NCBI GenBank assembly: GCA_958450325.1 | Contig: OY288253.1 | Location: 61,504,266 to 61,568,265, forward strand | Reading direction: 5' to 3' | DNA length: 64,000 nucleotides | Source of the DNA: Agrostemma githago | Taxonomy: Eukaryota > Streptophyta > Magnoliopsida > Caryophyllales > Caryophyllaceae | Part shown: in pieces, positions 1 to 9,729 of the stretch | Numbering within the stretch: the first letter of the stretch is position 1 | Layout of the letters: each line of letters starts with the position of its first letter | Notes under the pieces: model-generated | Databases searched by the model: none | What the model saw: the letters and a program-made list of their open reading frames with translations, nothing else | Told to the model about the DNA's origin: nothing | Position numbers and translations under genes: made by a program

Positions 1-939
1 GCATATGAACGAAGATCGAGATGTCAACACGTCGTACATCACTACTACTGCATAGATTATAGAATAAAGCACCTACACAGTCGTTAGCAGATAACACGAC
101 GTCTACCTACCTGTTCCAAGTAATCATCGCAAAGGTAAATAATGATATCGTTTAGAATTATTATAATTTCAAGTTCGTCCGGGAGGTTTGTTTGTTCCTA
201 CTTACAATTAAAAAGAACGATTTTTTACAAAAAAAAATATTATCGTGTTTTTATTTATCTTTGTCGATGTTAACACGGTTACTTAATTGGAGGCGATAAA
301 CATTTCGCACAAACCATCAATGACAGGACAACGTTATTCCCCGTGGGGGGGCTGGGTAGAAATACGTACACATTTACTGATCAACTTCTGTTTTGGGCTG
401 AATAAAATGGTGAGGGATCGAAATTTGGGATGGGCCATATTCCCGTGTATACTCGGCTAACTGCAGCTGTTCGAAGAGTAATGGAGAAGAGAATTCAGGG
501 CCCAAATACAGCGGTCCAGTGGGCTTAATTAAACTAATCATGGATATGACTAACTCAATCCAAGGATGGGCCAGACAATATCCCTCCGTCAGCAATTTCC
601 ACCATCAGCCCATATAAAATAGTACTCAACATTGAGTATGCGGTGAATGACATGAAGTTAACGGTACCGTAACTTATTAGTATATTTTCTAACGGTGTCA
701 AATTGTCGTAATTAAAATGAATCGTCGGTGTTAGTAGTATGATTGACAAACGCAAAACCATAGACAAACACACTATACGGAAGTCGAAGAGTTATTATCA
801 TCCCAATAAATAATCAAAGTAAGTTTGACAACTTCATTTAGTTCATTTTAGAGAAACGTTAAACTTGCATGCACATCTAGCTACTCTTCATCAATAAGAA
901 AAAACCATCCCCACAACCTGTTTTTGCTAATCAATCAAG
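1..939. other. Non-coding AT-rich flank
   Basis: No recognisable gene is seen. Two short overlapping minus-strand open frames (374-773) show no domain, no splice structure and no similarity to anything else in the window, so they are not called. The last 60 bases before the XS-like reading frame are A/C-rich, as in plant 5' leaders, but no convincing TATA box could be fixed. Confidence 0.5.
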
Positions 940-1425
940 ATGTATAGACAGTTGATGTGGCCGCCTAAGTGCATCCTCGACAACATGTCGTATGACGTGC
1001 AAGACGGGTGGTATATCTGCCAGAATTTGCACATTCTGAATATGAGACTAATCTACTTTGGGTATGATGTGGTTAGGTTAGATCCGTGTATATTGCCAAC
1101 GCTTGATTTCGAAAGGGCGGTCGTAATTGAGTTCAGAGCGAGGCTGCCAAACTATTTCCAGGCCTACAAACTTCAAAGGGAGTTCGAAAATGAAGGGATG
1201 ACCAAGGAAACAATGGTCTACCAATGGGATCACCAAGCCGGCCCACATTGCTGGGTTGCTTCTTGGGAGGATGAGAAGTATTTATCAACGGAAATAGACT
1301 AACATATGGTGCCAATATGGTGCCGTTATGTTGGAACGTATTTGGGCGAGGCTGATGAATTTGGGACCTATGGACATGTTATGGACGCTTTGATTGAAAT
1401 TTATAGGGATTTCTACGTCGATTAA
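940..1425 (+). pseudogene. XS-domain protein gene with in-frame stop
   Basis: The open frame of 120 residues ends at TAA 1300-1302. The same frame continues open after that stop to TAA 1423-1425, and the continuation matches the C-terminus of the intact paralogue at 12377-12865 (shared pattern: R, G, GEAD or GDAD, TY, final FYV). The full product would be about 161 residues, against 162 for the paralogue. The N-terminal WPP...N start, the central VVIEF strand and the later GPHCWVA plus acidic ED motif match the XS domain of SGS3/IDN2-type plant proteins, which bind double-stranded RNA in gene silencing. There is no zinc finger, coiled coil or XH domain. It could be a pseudogene, a stop-codon readthrough gene or a functional truncated protein. 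The single-exon layout is shared with the paralogue. Family assignment is by motif recognition. Confidence 0.65.
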
Positions 1426-1672
1426 ATGAATTGGAACGGAAGTAAGTATTTTGATTAAGTTGTGTTGTACATAGAAGTTACATGTACGTCGAGTGGCAGA
1501 CTCCGTAATTATTATGGAAATGAAAGTTAAGAATATGTTATTAACGCTTTGAACTTTTAAACTACATGCTATTCTCCGGCAATTAACTGCATAGAGACGG
1601 TTTGGAAGTTATTTTGGATGCTATTGCTGTGTACATTACTGGTTGGTCGAAAGTTTAGGTTAATATGTAACT
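1426..1672. other. Non-coding spacer, originally between the XS paralogues
   Basis: No gene is seen. Together with 11331-12376 this made up the roughly 1.3 kb that separated the two XS-like genes before the retrotransposon inserted. Confidence 0.5.
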
Positions 1673-1677
1673 GCCTT
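1673..1677. repeat. Left target-site duplication GCCTT
   Basis: The five bases GCCTT lie directly before the TG of the left LTR and are repeated exactly after the CA of the right LTR at 11326-11330. This is the 5-bp duplication expected of an LTR retrotransposon integrase. Confidence 0.95.
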
Positions 1678-2017
1678 TGATAAGTGTAGTTTGTAGTGCC
1701 TATTTCGTAGTATTTTGGTCCCATTTTCCTTGTGGAATCGCTCCTTGGGAGCGATTCATGGGCTACTTATGCTTCCTCTAGCTCGTTTCAGGTTCCCGAG
1801 ACCATTCGTGAGGAGTTGGAGTGATTCTGACTCAATATATACACTTTTCGGAGCCAACGAAGCGGAGGAACGATCACTCGATGCCTTGGATTCGACCCCG
1901 AGACCTTGGGACCCAATCCCGAGCCTCCGAGACCCGATCCCAAGTCCCGAGAATCGATGAGAAGTTCATGTGAAGCAAGGAGGAACCAAAAGGATCATAT
2001 TGGAGGCCTACAAGACT

Positions 2018-2165
2018 CATCCCCGACGGGTATGCACCTCATCCCGTCGGGGATGAAGTGCACTTTTAGAGGGTTCACTGCCAGGCCGTCCCGGTCAGGA
2101 CCAACCCGTCCCGGTCGGGATGGCCGGCCGTCCCGGTCAGGATGATCCCGTCCCGGTCGGGACCG
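2018..2165. repeat. Palindromic CCCGG repeat block in U3
   Basis: Short units of the form TCCCGGTCGGGAT, each nearly self-complementary, are strung together just upstream of the LTR TATA box. Related units occur in the 3' LTR (10071-10180) and in the internal non-coding region (7026-7193). The position is that of an enhancer or boundary in U3; function is inferred only from position. Confidence 0.85.
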
Positions 2166-2216
2166 GTGTGCTGTAGCCCGCAATTCTATTTTCCTCCTCC
2201 TTCATTCTTGTACCCC

Positions 2217-2224
2217 TATAAATA
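2217..2224 (+). promoter_or_regulatory. LTR TATA box (TATAAATA)
   Basis: TATAAATA follows a CT-rich stretch and lies about 50 bp after the palindromic repeats. The same box is conserved in the other LTR at 10229-10236. It is the likely core promoter for the element's RNA. Confidence 0.65.
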
Positions 2225-3316
2225 CTTCCCTCTTGTATTGTTTATGTATCTGACATGAAACTAGACTCTCTTAAGCCTCTCTACAAACATTCAAACCCTA
2301 GATTAGTGTTCCTCATATTAGTTTTAATTTCTCCTTAATCCTAGTCTAATCTTAGTTAATTAGTTCTTGTATTAAGAAGATTCTTGAAGACTCATCCAAG
2401 ATTGACAACCTTGGGGTTTTATTTGGGTTTCTTATTAATTCAAGTTCTCATCTTTTTCATCCAATTGTAGTGGGTATCATTTCTCTTCTCTTAATCTTTG
2501 TTTTATCATCAAGTTTTAATCATTGATTATTGTTTATTGTTCTTGATTGTTCACCATGCATGTTTGGATGTTTGTGATATTGTTTTCTCTTTTCATTGTT
2601 GTAGTTAGTGTGATTATGAGTGAGTAGTTTTCTTGTGGGTTATTAGGGGGATTAAGGGTAGATTATGGGTGATTAGGGTTTGATTAGGGGTAAAGGATGA
2701 ATCTTTGTTGTTAGTCACATACTTGGCACACCATGTGTTTGTTGGAATGCTTGTTTGAGTTGTAGTGACCATGCTTCTCATGCTAGTCTTCCTTTACTCA
2801 TTGTTTGTCTTGTATGTGGTCATGTTGAGAATAGTCATTACACTTACCATGTGGACTAGGGTTTAGACGCTACCAACGCTAACCCACCTTGACATCGGTT
2901 TAAGTTGCGAGGGCCCGGACCGAATCTAGCAATTAGGAGACACCTACACCCTTGATCACCCAAACCACCTTACTACACTTATGAACCCGACCTAACCCAC
3001 TTCTTTCCATATTTGACTTCATCCTATTAGTTAGTCATCATTTCTTTAGTTTGCTAGTTAGTTTGATTATTAGTATTGCTTAGCATTGTTTTAGCCTAGT
3101 TCATCATTAGTCTAGTTCTTACCTCTCCTCCATCATAGTTTTCCATTTATCGCTTCTTTGTGTTTGTTTGTGTGACCTAGTCTCGTTTTAGGCCAACCTA
3201 GTCTAAACCTTGCGACACCGTCTCCATGGACATGACCCGACTTACCCTAACTACCGTTAGGTCTTAGCCGGTTATTATTTGATCGGTGGGATCCACGACA
3301 AATCCCACCATCAATT

Positions 3317-3333
3317 TGGCGCCGTTGCCGGGG
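3317..3333 (+). other. Primer binding site for tRNA-Asp
   Basis: TGGCGCCGTTGCCGGGG begins three bases after the 5' LTR and is the exact complement of the 3' end of plant tRNA-Asp (CCCCGGCAACGGCGCCA). This primer is used by Athila-type plant elements. The same site occurs on the minus strand at 34302-34318. Confidence 0.93.
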
Positions 3334-3539
3334 ACGGTGCATTGTTTAGACTTAGTTTGCTTATAGCTAGACTTAGTTACCCTTCTTTGTGCCCTTCTAC
3401 CCTCTCTTGTGCATATTTTCTAGTTTTTCTTGTTTTCTTAGCTTTCTTTTCTCTTTGTCTCTAGTTGTGCTTGTTTATTGTCGTTACCTAGTGCCCATAA
3501 AGCACTAGGTGTTCTCACGTTTGTTCTAGTGTGTAGTGT

Positions 3540-3814
3540 ATGCCTAGGCGGGGAGGCGAATTCTTTCTCTTTAATCCAGAGCCGGAAAGACTTTTCGAGC
3601 CTTTCGCCAACGGACGATTAACCGGGTTAGGATCTCTCAACCAAGTGCAAGCAATACTCATCAAGAGCAAGCTCAAGGAAGCGATTTTGAAGAAGCATCT
3701 CGAGAGACGGCCGAAGGGAATTTCACCAATCCCTTTGGATATTCTAGTCCTAGTTCCCCCTCTTCATCTACATCAACACCGTCTACACCACCATCTTCTC
3801 CCTTATATCCAAGA
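3540..3814 (+). pseudogene. Frameshifted N-terminus of gag
   Basis: An ATG at 3540 opens a segment beginning MPRR and containing NPEPER. This matches the gag start of the minus-strand element (MPRNKS...DPEPER at 34185). From about 3590-3600 the homologous reading continues in the frame of the main gag-protease ORF, so a single-base change appears to have put the original start out of frame. The long 322-codon frame that continues from 3540 to 4508 beyond this point is a shadow of gag. Confidence 0.7.
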
Positions 3815-6727
3815 ATGCCTAAGTTTTCTTCTCACTCTACATTCACAGAAGACGTCTTGCCGGGACCCAATGCTCTACCGGCCGCTTATGCCGGAAATTT
3901 TACGGCCAAGACTCACTTCATACAACTTGTGGAAAGGAATCAATTTAGTGGTTTGCCCACCGAAGACCCGCACCAACACATGGAGACTTTCTTCGATTAT
4001 TGCGACGCTATCTCTCAACCCGGGGTTACTCAAGATCAAATTCGTTGGGTACTCTTCCCGTTTTCTCTTATTGGAAAAGCGAAGCAATGGATCAAGAGTC
4101 TCGATAGGGCAACCATGGGGATCGATACTTGGAAAAAGCTTGCCTTGGCGTTCTACCAAAAGTTTTACCCTCCGGAGAAGACAAATTTGCTTGGGGCCTC
4201 CATCACCGGTTTCCAACAAAGGGATGAAGAGAGCCTATATGAAGCTTGGGAGCGGTTTAAGTCTTTGGTTAAGTCGTGCCCTCATCATGGACTCTCACAA
4301 TGGTTCTTGGTACAACAATTTTGGAATGACCTTTATGAGGACTCGAGAGCTATACTTAATATGGGCTCCAACGGTAGGTTTACCGAGGTCGATGACGACC
4401 AAACTTGGGCGAGAATCGAAGAGATGGCGGTGCATAATTTGCAATACTCTAGGCCTAGGAAGGCAAATCGAGGAGGTAGGCACGAGGTTGATGCTATTAC
4501 TCAACTAAGCATTGACCTTGGAGCTCAATTGAAGACCCATATGGAGACCATTGACAAGAAGCTCCAAGGCTACCTCACTCAAGTTCAAAGCATTAGTTCC
4601 TCCAACGAAGCCTCAATTCATGAAGTGAATGCTTTGGGATTTGCACCTCCTTTGCCTTATTATGGGATGTGCGATACTTGTGGAATCGTTGGTCACGATC
4701 CTATGCATTGTCAAGGGAGTATTGAGCAAGTGAATGCCTTTCAAGCATTCAAGCAAGGTGCCTCCTATTCCAACCAATACCAAGATTCCAATCAAGTCCC
4801 TCAACAACAAGCCTTTCAACACCAACAACAACATCGTCCCTATGTTCCACCTCCCTTAAGGGACAACAACCAAGGTTACCAAGGCAACTCAAGGCCTTTC
4901 AACAACTTCAAGCAAAGTAACCAAGGTTCATTCAACAACAATCAAGGGTTCCAACAAGGGAACTTCAACCAAAGCTATCAAAACCACAACCATGGCAACA
5001 ATCAAGGCCTTAATCAAGGCAATTCTCATGGGTTCCAAGGGAACCGTCAACAACAAGCAACTCAAGGCAATCAACAACAAAGCAAGCCTAGGAGCCGGTC
5101 TCCTATTCATGATTATGGCACCCCATTAGCCCTCACCGATACTCCACATAATCCATCATCCCCACCACGGGATTTCGACATACAAAAGCAAATGATGGAT
5201 ATGCAAAGGAATACTCAAGAAATGCAAAAGAGGCAATTGGAGACACAAATGTCACAACAAGGAACCATTGCTCAAATCCTAATGGATAACAAGGAAATGA
5301 AAACTCACATGAAGATGATTGAAAATCAAGTATCACAACTTGCATCGGGAAGTTCTTCAAGACAAAGAGAGCAACTACCTCCTCAAGGGGTAACTCCGAG
5401 TTTTGAGCATGTCAATGCCATCACCTTAAGGAGTGGTGCCACCTATAATCCTCCCGTGTTTCCTAGTGAGCAAGAAGCAATGAAGGAAGTTGTGTCTCCA
5501 AATCAAGAAGGATCAAGCTTTGATAATCCAATGGAGGATCAAGTCTTATGGGAGATCGAGAGACCCCAAGAAGACAAGCTTCCCCCACTTCAAGCAAAAG
5601 ACAAGGGTAAAAGGAAAGTGTCATTTGAGGAGCCTACCCCGATTGAGCCAAACAAGATCCAAATCAATTTGCCTTTCCCAACAAGGCAAATGAAGACCAA
5701 GGTAGACTCTCAATATGAAAAGTTCCTTAACATTGTGAAGAAATTGGATGTTAGTGTCCCATTTACCGAGCTACTTACCCAAATCCCGGCATATGGAAAA
5801 TTTATGAGAGAAATCTTGGCTAGGAAGAGATCCATCGATAAGGAAGAGACCATTGCGTTCACAAGAGTGGTGAGCGAGCTCATTCAAGATTCTACGCTTC
5901 CAAAGTTGAAGGATCCGGGTAGATTTTCGATCCCTTGCACCATAGGCCACTACAAGATCGAAAGAGCATTATGTGATTTGGGTGCGAGTGTGAGCATCAT
6001 TCCTTATTCTATTTGTTGCCGACTTGGGATGAAGGAGCTTAAAAGTACTTCTATCACGCTCCAAATGGCCGATAGTTCATTCAACCGACCATTGGGGATG
6101 CTAGAGGATGTGCCGGTGAGAATCGGTAAGTTTTTCATTCCGGTTGACTTCATCGTGCTCGATATGCGGGAAGATGCAATTAATCCCATTATTCTTGGGA
6201 GCCCATTTCTACACACCGCCGGTGCTATGATCGATGTGAAGAATGGCAGGATCACTTTCGAGCTAGGCGAAGAGAAGCTAGTGTTTGACCTCCAAGGTAA
6301 CACTTCGCCTACTAACGATGAGTCATGCAATATGATCCAAGCCAAGAAAAACATTGATCTAGGGGTTGAGTCGGGACAAAGCTTGAACAAGAACTCTTGT
6401 GAACTTGAGGATGATGACTCCGATTTGGAGGAGGATGAGTGCCCATTTCATGGGCTTGATGACAAATTGAAAAGCAAGGAGAAGGATGAGCCTCCCTTGG
6501 GGCCACATGAGGACCGGTGGACGTTTGGGTATGTCCCCAAAGACCAAAAGTACAAGTTCAAGTCGTTGAACTTGGAAGATGGGGATGCCCCGGGAACGTC
6601 AAGGCAAGGCCATGAAGAGCCTTGGTATGTGGTCGGTTATATCTCGAGCTTGATTGAAGACTTTGCTAGGGCCTTCGATTTGTTTCTTCGTGCCCTTGAT
6701 GGAGATGGAACTAGTTTTGGTTGTTGA
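3815..6727 (+). CDS. Gag-protease polyprotein (LTR retrotransposon)
   Basis: The main frame is 970 codons from the first in-frame ATG; the ancestral start is probably the frameshifted ATG at 3540. Residues about 80-180 form the gag capsid domain (AKQWIKSL, FYQKFYPP, WERFKSL and CPHHG motifs). A CX2CX4HX4C zinc knuckle starts at Cys286 (CDTCGIVGHDPMHC). A long Q/N/G-rich stretch follows (about 310-430), then a coiled-coil-like MQ-rich segment. A retroviral-type aspartic protease has its DLGAS active site at Asp721, with a later ILGSPFL motif. Gag packages the element's RNA and the protease matures it. The frame ends cleanly at TGA 6725-6727 with no reverse transcriptase beyond. The frame is intact from 3815 despite the damaged leader, so either an internal start works or this copy is dead for Gag. 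Confidence 0.92.
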   Translation: MPKFSSHSTFTEDVLPGPNALPAAYAGNFTAKTHFIQLVERNQFSGLPTEDPHQHMETFFDYCDAISQPGVTQDQIRWVLFPFSLIGKAKQWIKSLDRATMGIDTWKKLALAFYQKFYPPEKTNLLGASITGFQQRDEESLYEAWERFKSLVKSCPHHGLSQWFLVQQFWNDLYEDSRAILNMGSNGRFTEVDDDQTWARIEEMAVHNLQYSRPRKANRGGRHEVDAITQLSIDLGAQLKTHMETIDKKLQGYLTQVQSISSSNEASIHEVNALGFAPPLPYYGMCDTCGIVGHDPMHCQGSIEQVNAFQAFKQGASYSNQYQDSNQVPQQQAFQHQQQHRPYVPPPLRDNNQGYQGNSRPFNNFKQSNQGSFNNNQGFQQGNFNQSYQNHNHGNNQGLNQGNSHGFQGNRQQQATQGNQQQSKPRSRSPIHDYGTPLALTDTPHNPSSPPRDFDIQKQMMDMQRNTQEMQKRQLETQMSQQGTIAQILMDNKEMKTHMKMIENQVSQLASGSSSRQREQLPPQGVTPSFEHVNAITLRSGATYNPPVFPSEQEAMKEVVSPNQEGSSFDNPMEDQVLWEIERPQEDKLPPLQAKDKGKRKVSFEEPTPIEPNKIQINLPFPTRQMKTKVDSQYEKFLNIVKKLDVSVPFTELLTQIPAYGKFMREILARKRSIDKEETIAFTRVVSELIQDSTLPKLKDPGRFSIPCTIGHYKIERALCDLGASVSIIPYSICCRLGMKELKSTSITLQMADSSFNRPLGMLEDVPVRIGKFFIPVDFIVLDMREDAINPIILGSPFLHTAGAMIDVKNGRITFELGEEKLVFDLQGNTSPTNDESCNMIQAKKNIDLGVESGQSLNKNSCELEDDDSDLEEDECPFHGLDDKLKSKEKDEPPLGPHEDRWTFGYVPKDQKYKFKSLNLEDGDAPGTSRQGHEEPWYVVGYISSLIEDFARAFDLFLRALDGDGTSFGC

Positions 6728-7025
6728 AAAAGAATGAAGAACGCACCACCTTGGTTTGACGGAGTTCCACAAGAACCGTCTCTTTGTATATATATCTCTT
6801 TCTCTTGTAGCTTGTTTGGTTTTGTGAATTTCTTGATTACTTGGATTGATTGATGAGCGATATGAGGGAGGGAATTTGATGTGTTATTTGAGTTTATTAT
6901 GATAGGTGTGAAGTGGAAGTGATTCCTAGAGAGGAATGGTCATTGTTTGAGCTTGGATCGTGTGAAGGGAAGTCGGTTTTTGAAGCTCGGAACGAGCTTT
7001 TGGGAGCTATAGAGGGTTAGGAGAC

Positions 7026-7193
7026 TCTTCCCGGCCTAGAAGAGGTCATCCCGTCCGGGATGGAAGGCCCATCCCAACCGGGAAGGATGTCATCCCGTCC
7101 GGGATGAGGTGCACAAAAGATGGGTTCACTGACAGCTCATCCCGACCGGGACGAGGTCTTCCCGACCGGGACGAGACGGTCATCCCGACCGGG
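7026..7193. repeat. Internal copy of the palindromic CCCGG repeats
   Basis: Units such as ATCCCGTCCGGGAT and TCCCGACCGGGA recur about seven times. The context (upstream GTGCAC, then GGGTTCACTGACAG) parallels the LTR block at 2041-2100 (GTGCAC, then GGGTTCACTGCCAG), so the LTR and the internal region share a duplicated module. Confidence 0.85.
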
Positions 7194-7957
7194 ATGGACC
7201 CCCTGTCCTCCTTTGGCCCTTTCTTCGTCATTTGAGTCCACCCAACCATTGTATACCCCCTCCCAACCTCCCTACATGTCCTTACTCTCATTATATGACC
7301 CTTACACCTTACATAAACATTTTCACCTCACTTTCACTTCACTTTAAACCGACTTTCGCATCAAAACCCACCTCATTTTACCTTTGTGCCTCAACCATGG
7401 AACCGGATCGCGATTGGAGAGGGATAATGACGACAAGGACAAAGCTACGTGCCTATTTTCACTTATGAGACGATGGAGCGAGTGAGTTGCTAACCGGTCG
7501 GTACGGCAACTATCCTCTCTTTTCCGTTTTTATAGCTTGTCTTCATTTGTTTATTCCCTTCCCCTTATACACTTATGTGTCATGGTGGCCCTCGGGGCCT
7601 TGGTAGTTGTTGCTCCCGACTCTCGATGACGTGACTACATCGAGAGTCATTTCAAAATCCAAATTTTCAAGATTTTCACCCCTTTTGTAGGATTTAGTCG
7701 GATTTAGGCGGAATCTGGGCTAGGTGACTTGATTACACCTAGTCCTCCCCTCCCATTTCCTTTTATTTCCTTCTTTTTATTTCTTCCCCCATCCATATCC
7801 TTTCTTGTCTCGGCCCATGGTGACTTGATTACACCCCGGCCGGACACATTCTACCATTTTCTACACTTTTATTTTTGATTTTTAGCTTTATTTTCGTAGT
7901 TTCTTTTCTTTTGTGCTCCCATGCACTACAGTCGAGCATGAGGACATGGCTCGGCTT

Positions 7958-7970
7958 AAGTGTGGGGGAG
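7958..7970 (+). other. Internal polypurine tract
   Basis: AAGTGTGGGGGAG is identical to the tract abutting the 3' LTR at 9716-9728. A second, internal tract could prime an extra plus strand, as in some gypsy elements, or mark an old LTR boundary. Confidence 0.6.
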
Positions 7971-9715
7971 CGATATTCTATCGTAGTTAGTTTTATTTTT
8001 GTAGTTTTTCTAAAAATCTTTTAAAAAAATCCTAAAAATTTGAAAAAATTCCACAAAAAAATCAAAAAGATTTTCTTTTGTATCTTTTCCTTTTTGTGTC
8101 TTTGTCTCGTATATTTGTTTTGTTGTGTGTGTTTGCCCCTCCTTTTCCTTATAGGTTGCTTAAACCACCGATGGCTTTGGAAAGCTTTCAAGATGTCCGG
8201 TAACACCTTCTATCCCTTTTTCCTTCTTTGTCTCTTGCGGAATTTGGAGGAGAATGTGATGTGGTGTGCTCGGGAGGAGCTTTGTAAAGTTTGATGTTGG
8301 TTGGTGGCTCATCTGGAAGCTAGGGGTGGTGTTTGTGTTATGTATGTGTTCGTTTTGTGTTGTTCTTGTTTTGTTGCTTTTGTTTCTTTTTCTTTCATTT
8401 TCGTGGAGTCTTTGTTTTGTGTTTTGTTGTGTGTCTTGTGTGTAAATGGTTTTTGAAAACCCGGTTTAGAGGCTAGTGTGCAAGTGTTTACTTTCCCTTC
8501 TTAGTTATATAAATCGAGTCTTGGACTTTAGTCTAGTAGAATGACCCTAAATCAATGATTTCGTTGGTCCTTTACCTTGAGTCCACCTAGCTTACTAGGG
8601 ATTTACCACGGGATTTGCATTTTGACCATTGTGACCACCCACGGTGTGAAAAGGCCTTGGTTACCGAGTCCCGTCCCTTAGGTGACCATGTTTAGGATTG
8701 TTTGATTAGTCCAAGTTCTCCACTTTTTGTGGGTTTGAAGGGAAGGACGCTCCCCAACTCTCCCATTTACCTACCTCCTACACATATCCACACAATAAAA
8801 TTGCAATTTGTTGAGTTCTCTCTTTCTTGTTACACAATAAGAAATGCCAAAAAGCTAAATCATGCCAAAAGGGCAAAGAAAAAAAAAGAAAGAAAATGAA
8901 AGAAAGAAAAGAATGAAGAAAAAGAAAAGGCACAAAAGCCAAAAAGAAAATAGAAAAGAAGAAAAAGAAATGGCATGGCAAAACAAGGCAAAAATGCAAA
9001 AGAAGAAGAAAATGCCAAAAGAAAATCGTCTCACAAAAATAGAAACCTCACACCTCACAAAATAAGCCTTTTACCGACTATTACCGTGAAGAGCCTACCA
9101 AAGGACCGAGTCCCTAGGAAGGATGATAGCGGTAATGGTCGGTCTTCCCTCATTTTGCAATTATTTCCACCTTTTTACTTGGACTAGTTAGGCGGTTTTA
9201 GACATGGGACGACCCTCTTGGCTCATTGCTAAAGAGGACGGGGTCTCACTTACCTACAGTGTCGACTAACACCGTGGTTCATCCTTTTTCCATCCCGCCG
9301 ATCGTCCCGTAGTACGTTCTTAGAAGGTTAGGAGGAACCGAGGTAAGTTACCAACGTTTTTGTTGCTTTGTCGTCATACTATTAGGGTTTAGTCCATCTT
9401 GGTTTGTATTGCTAGCTTGGGAACGTTGTCACTTGCCTTGAGTCCTAAACCGGTGCTTCTTTCACCGCTTGTTTGAGGGAAGCGGTATTTCTTTTCTTTT
9501 GGGTGCAACCTTTTGTGTGTTTGTTTGTGTGTTAGTTTGTTTATGTGTTTTGTGTCCGGTTGCATCCACGATTTTGTCGCAAGACCCCACTTGCCTTGCG
9601 GAGTGCACTTTTTCTCTGAGTGCACTCGCGTGAGTTGAAAGGGCGTAGGGTGCGCTAATACCCACTCGGCTAGTTTAGTAGTTAGTATGTGCTTACTCGA
9701 GGGCGAGTAAGGGTT

Positions 9716-9728
9716 AAGTGTGGGGGAG
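9716..9728 (+). other. Polypurine tract before 3' LTR
   Basis: AAGTGTGGGGGAG lies one base before the TG of the 3' LTR, the expected site for plus-strand priming. Confidence 0.88.
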
Positions 9729-9729
9729 T

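Larger units (their letters stand above)
1678..3313 (+). repeat. 5' LTR (1636 bp)
   Basis: It starts TGATAAGTG and ends CCCACCATCA. It aligns along its whole length with 9730-11325. It is 40 bp longer because its palindromic CCCGG-type repeat block (2018-2165) holds about four units at the place where the other LTR holds two. A TATA box lies just after that block. Confidence 0.95.
6728..9715 (+). other. 3-kb non-coding 3' region of the retroelement
   Basis: No polymerase or other coding domain is seen. The stretch holds palindromic CCCGG repeats (7026-7193), a CT-rich zone, an internal polypurine tract (7958-7970) and an A/G-rich stretch (8850-9025) whose lysine-rich open frames are compositional. 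In related full-length elements, pol would sit between the protease and the first polypurine tract. Confidence 0.8.

Noticed and set aside
3317..3333. Piece of a tRNA-Asp gene
   Set aside because: It is only the 17-base complement of the tRNA 3' end at the expected primer-site position, not a tRNA gene.
3540..4508. A 322-codon plus-strand frame overlapping gag
   Set aside because: Only its first 20 or so residues resemble gag. After about 3600 it is an out-of-frame shadow of the gag-protease frame.
8855..9065. Lysine-rich and phenylalanine-rich open frames on opposite strands
   Set aside because: They come from an A/G-rich run in the non-coding part of the retroelement and have no motif.
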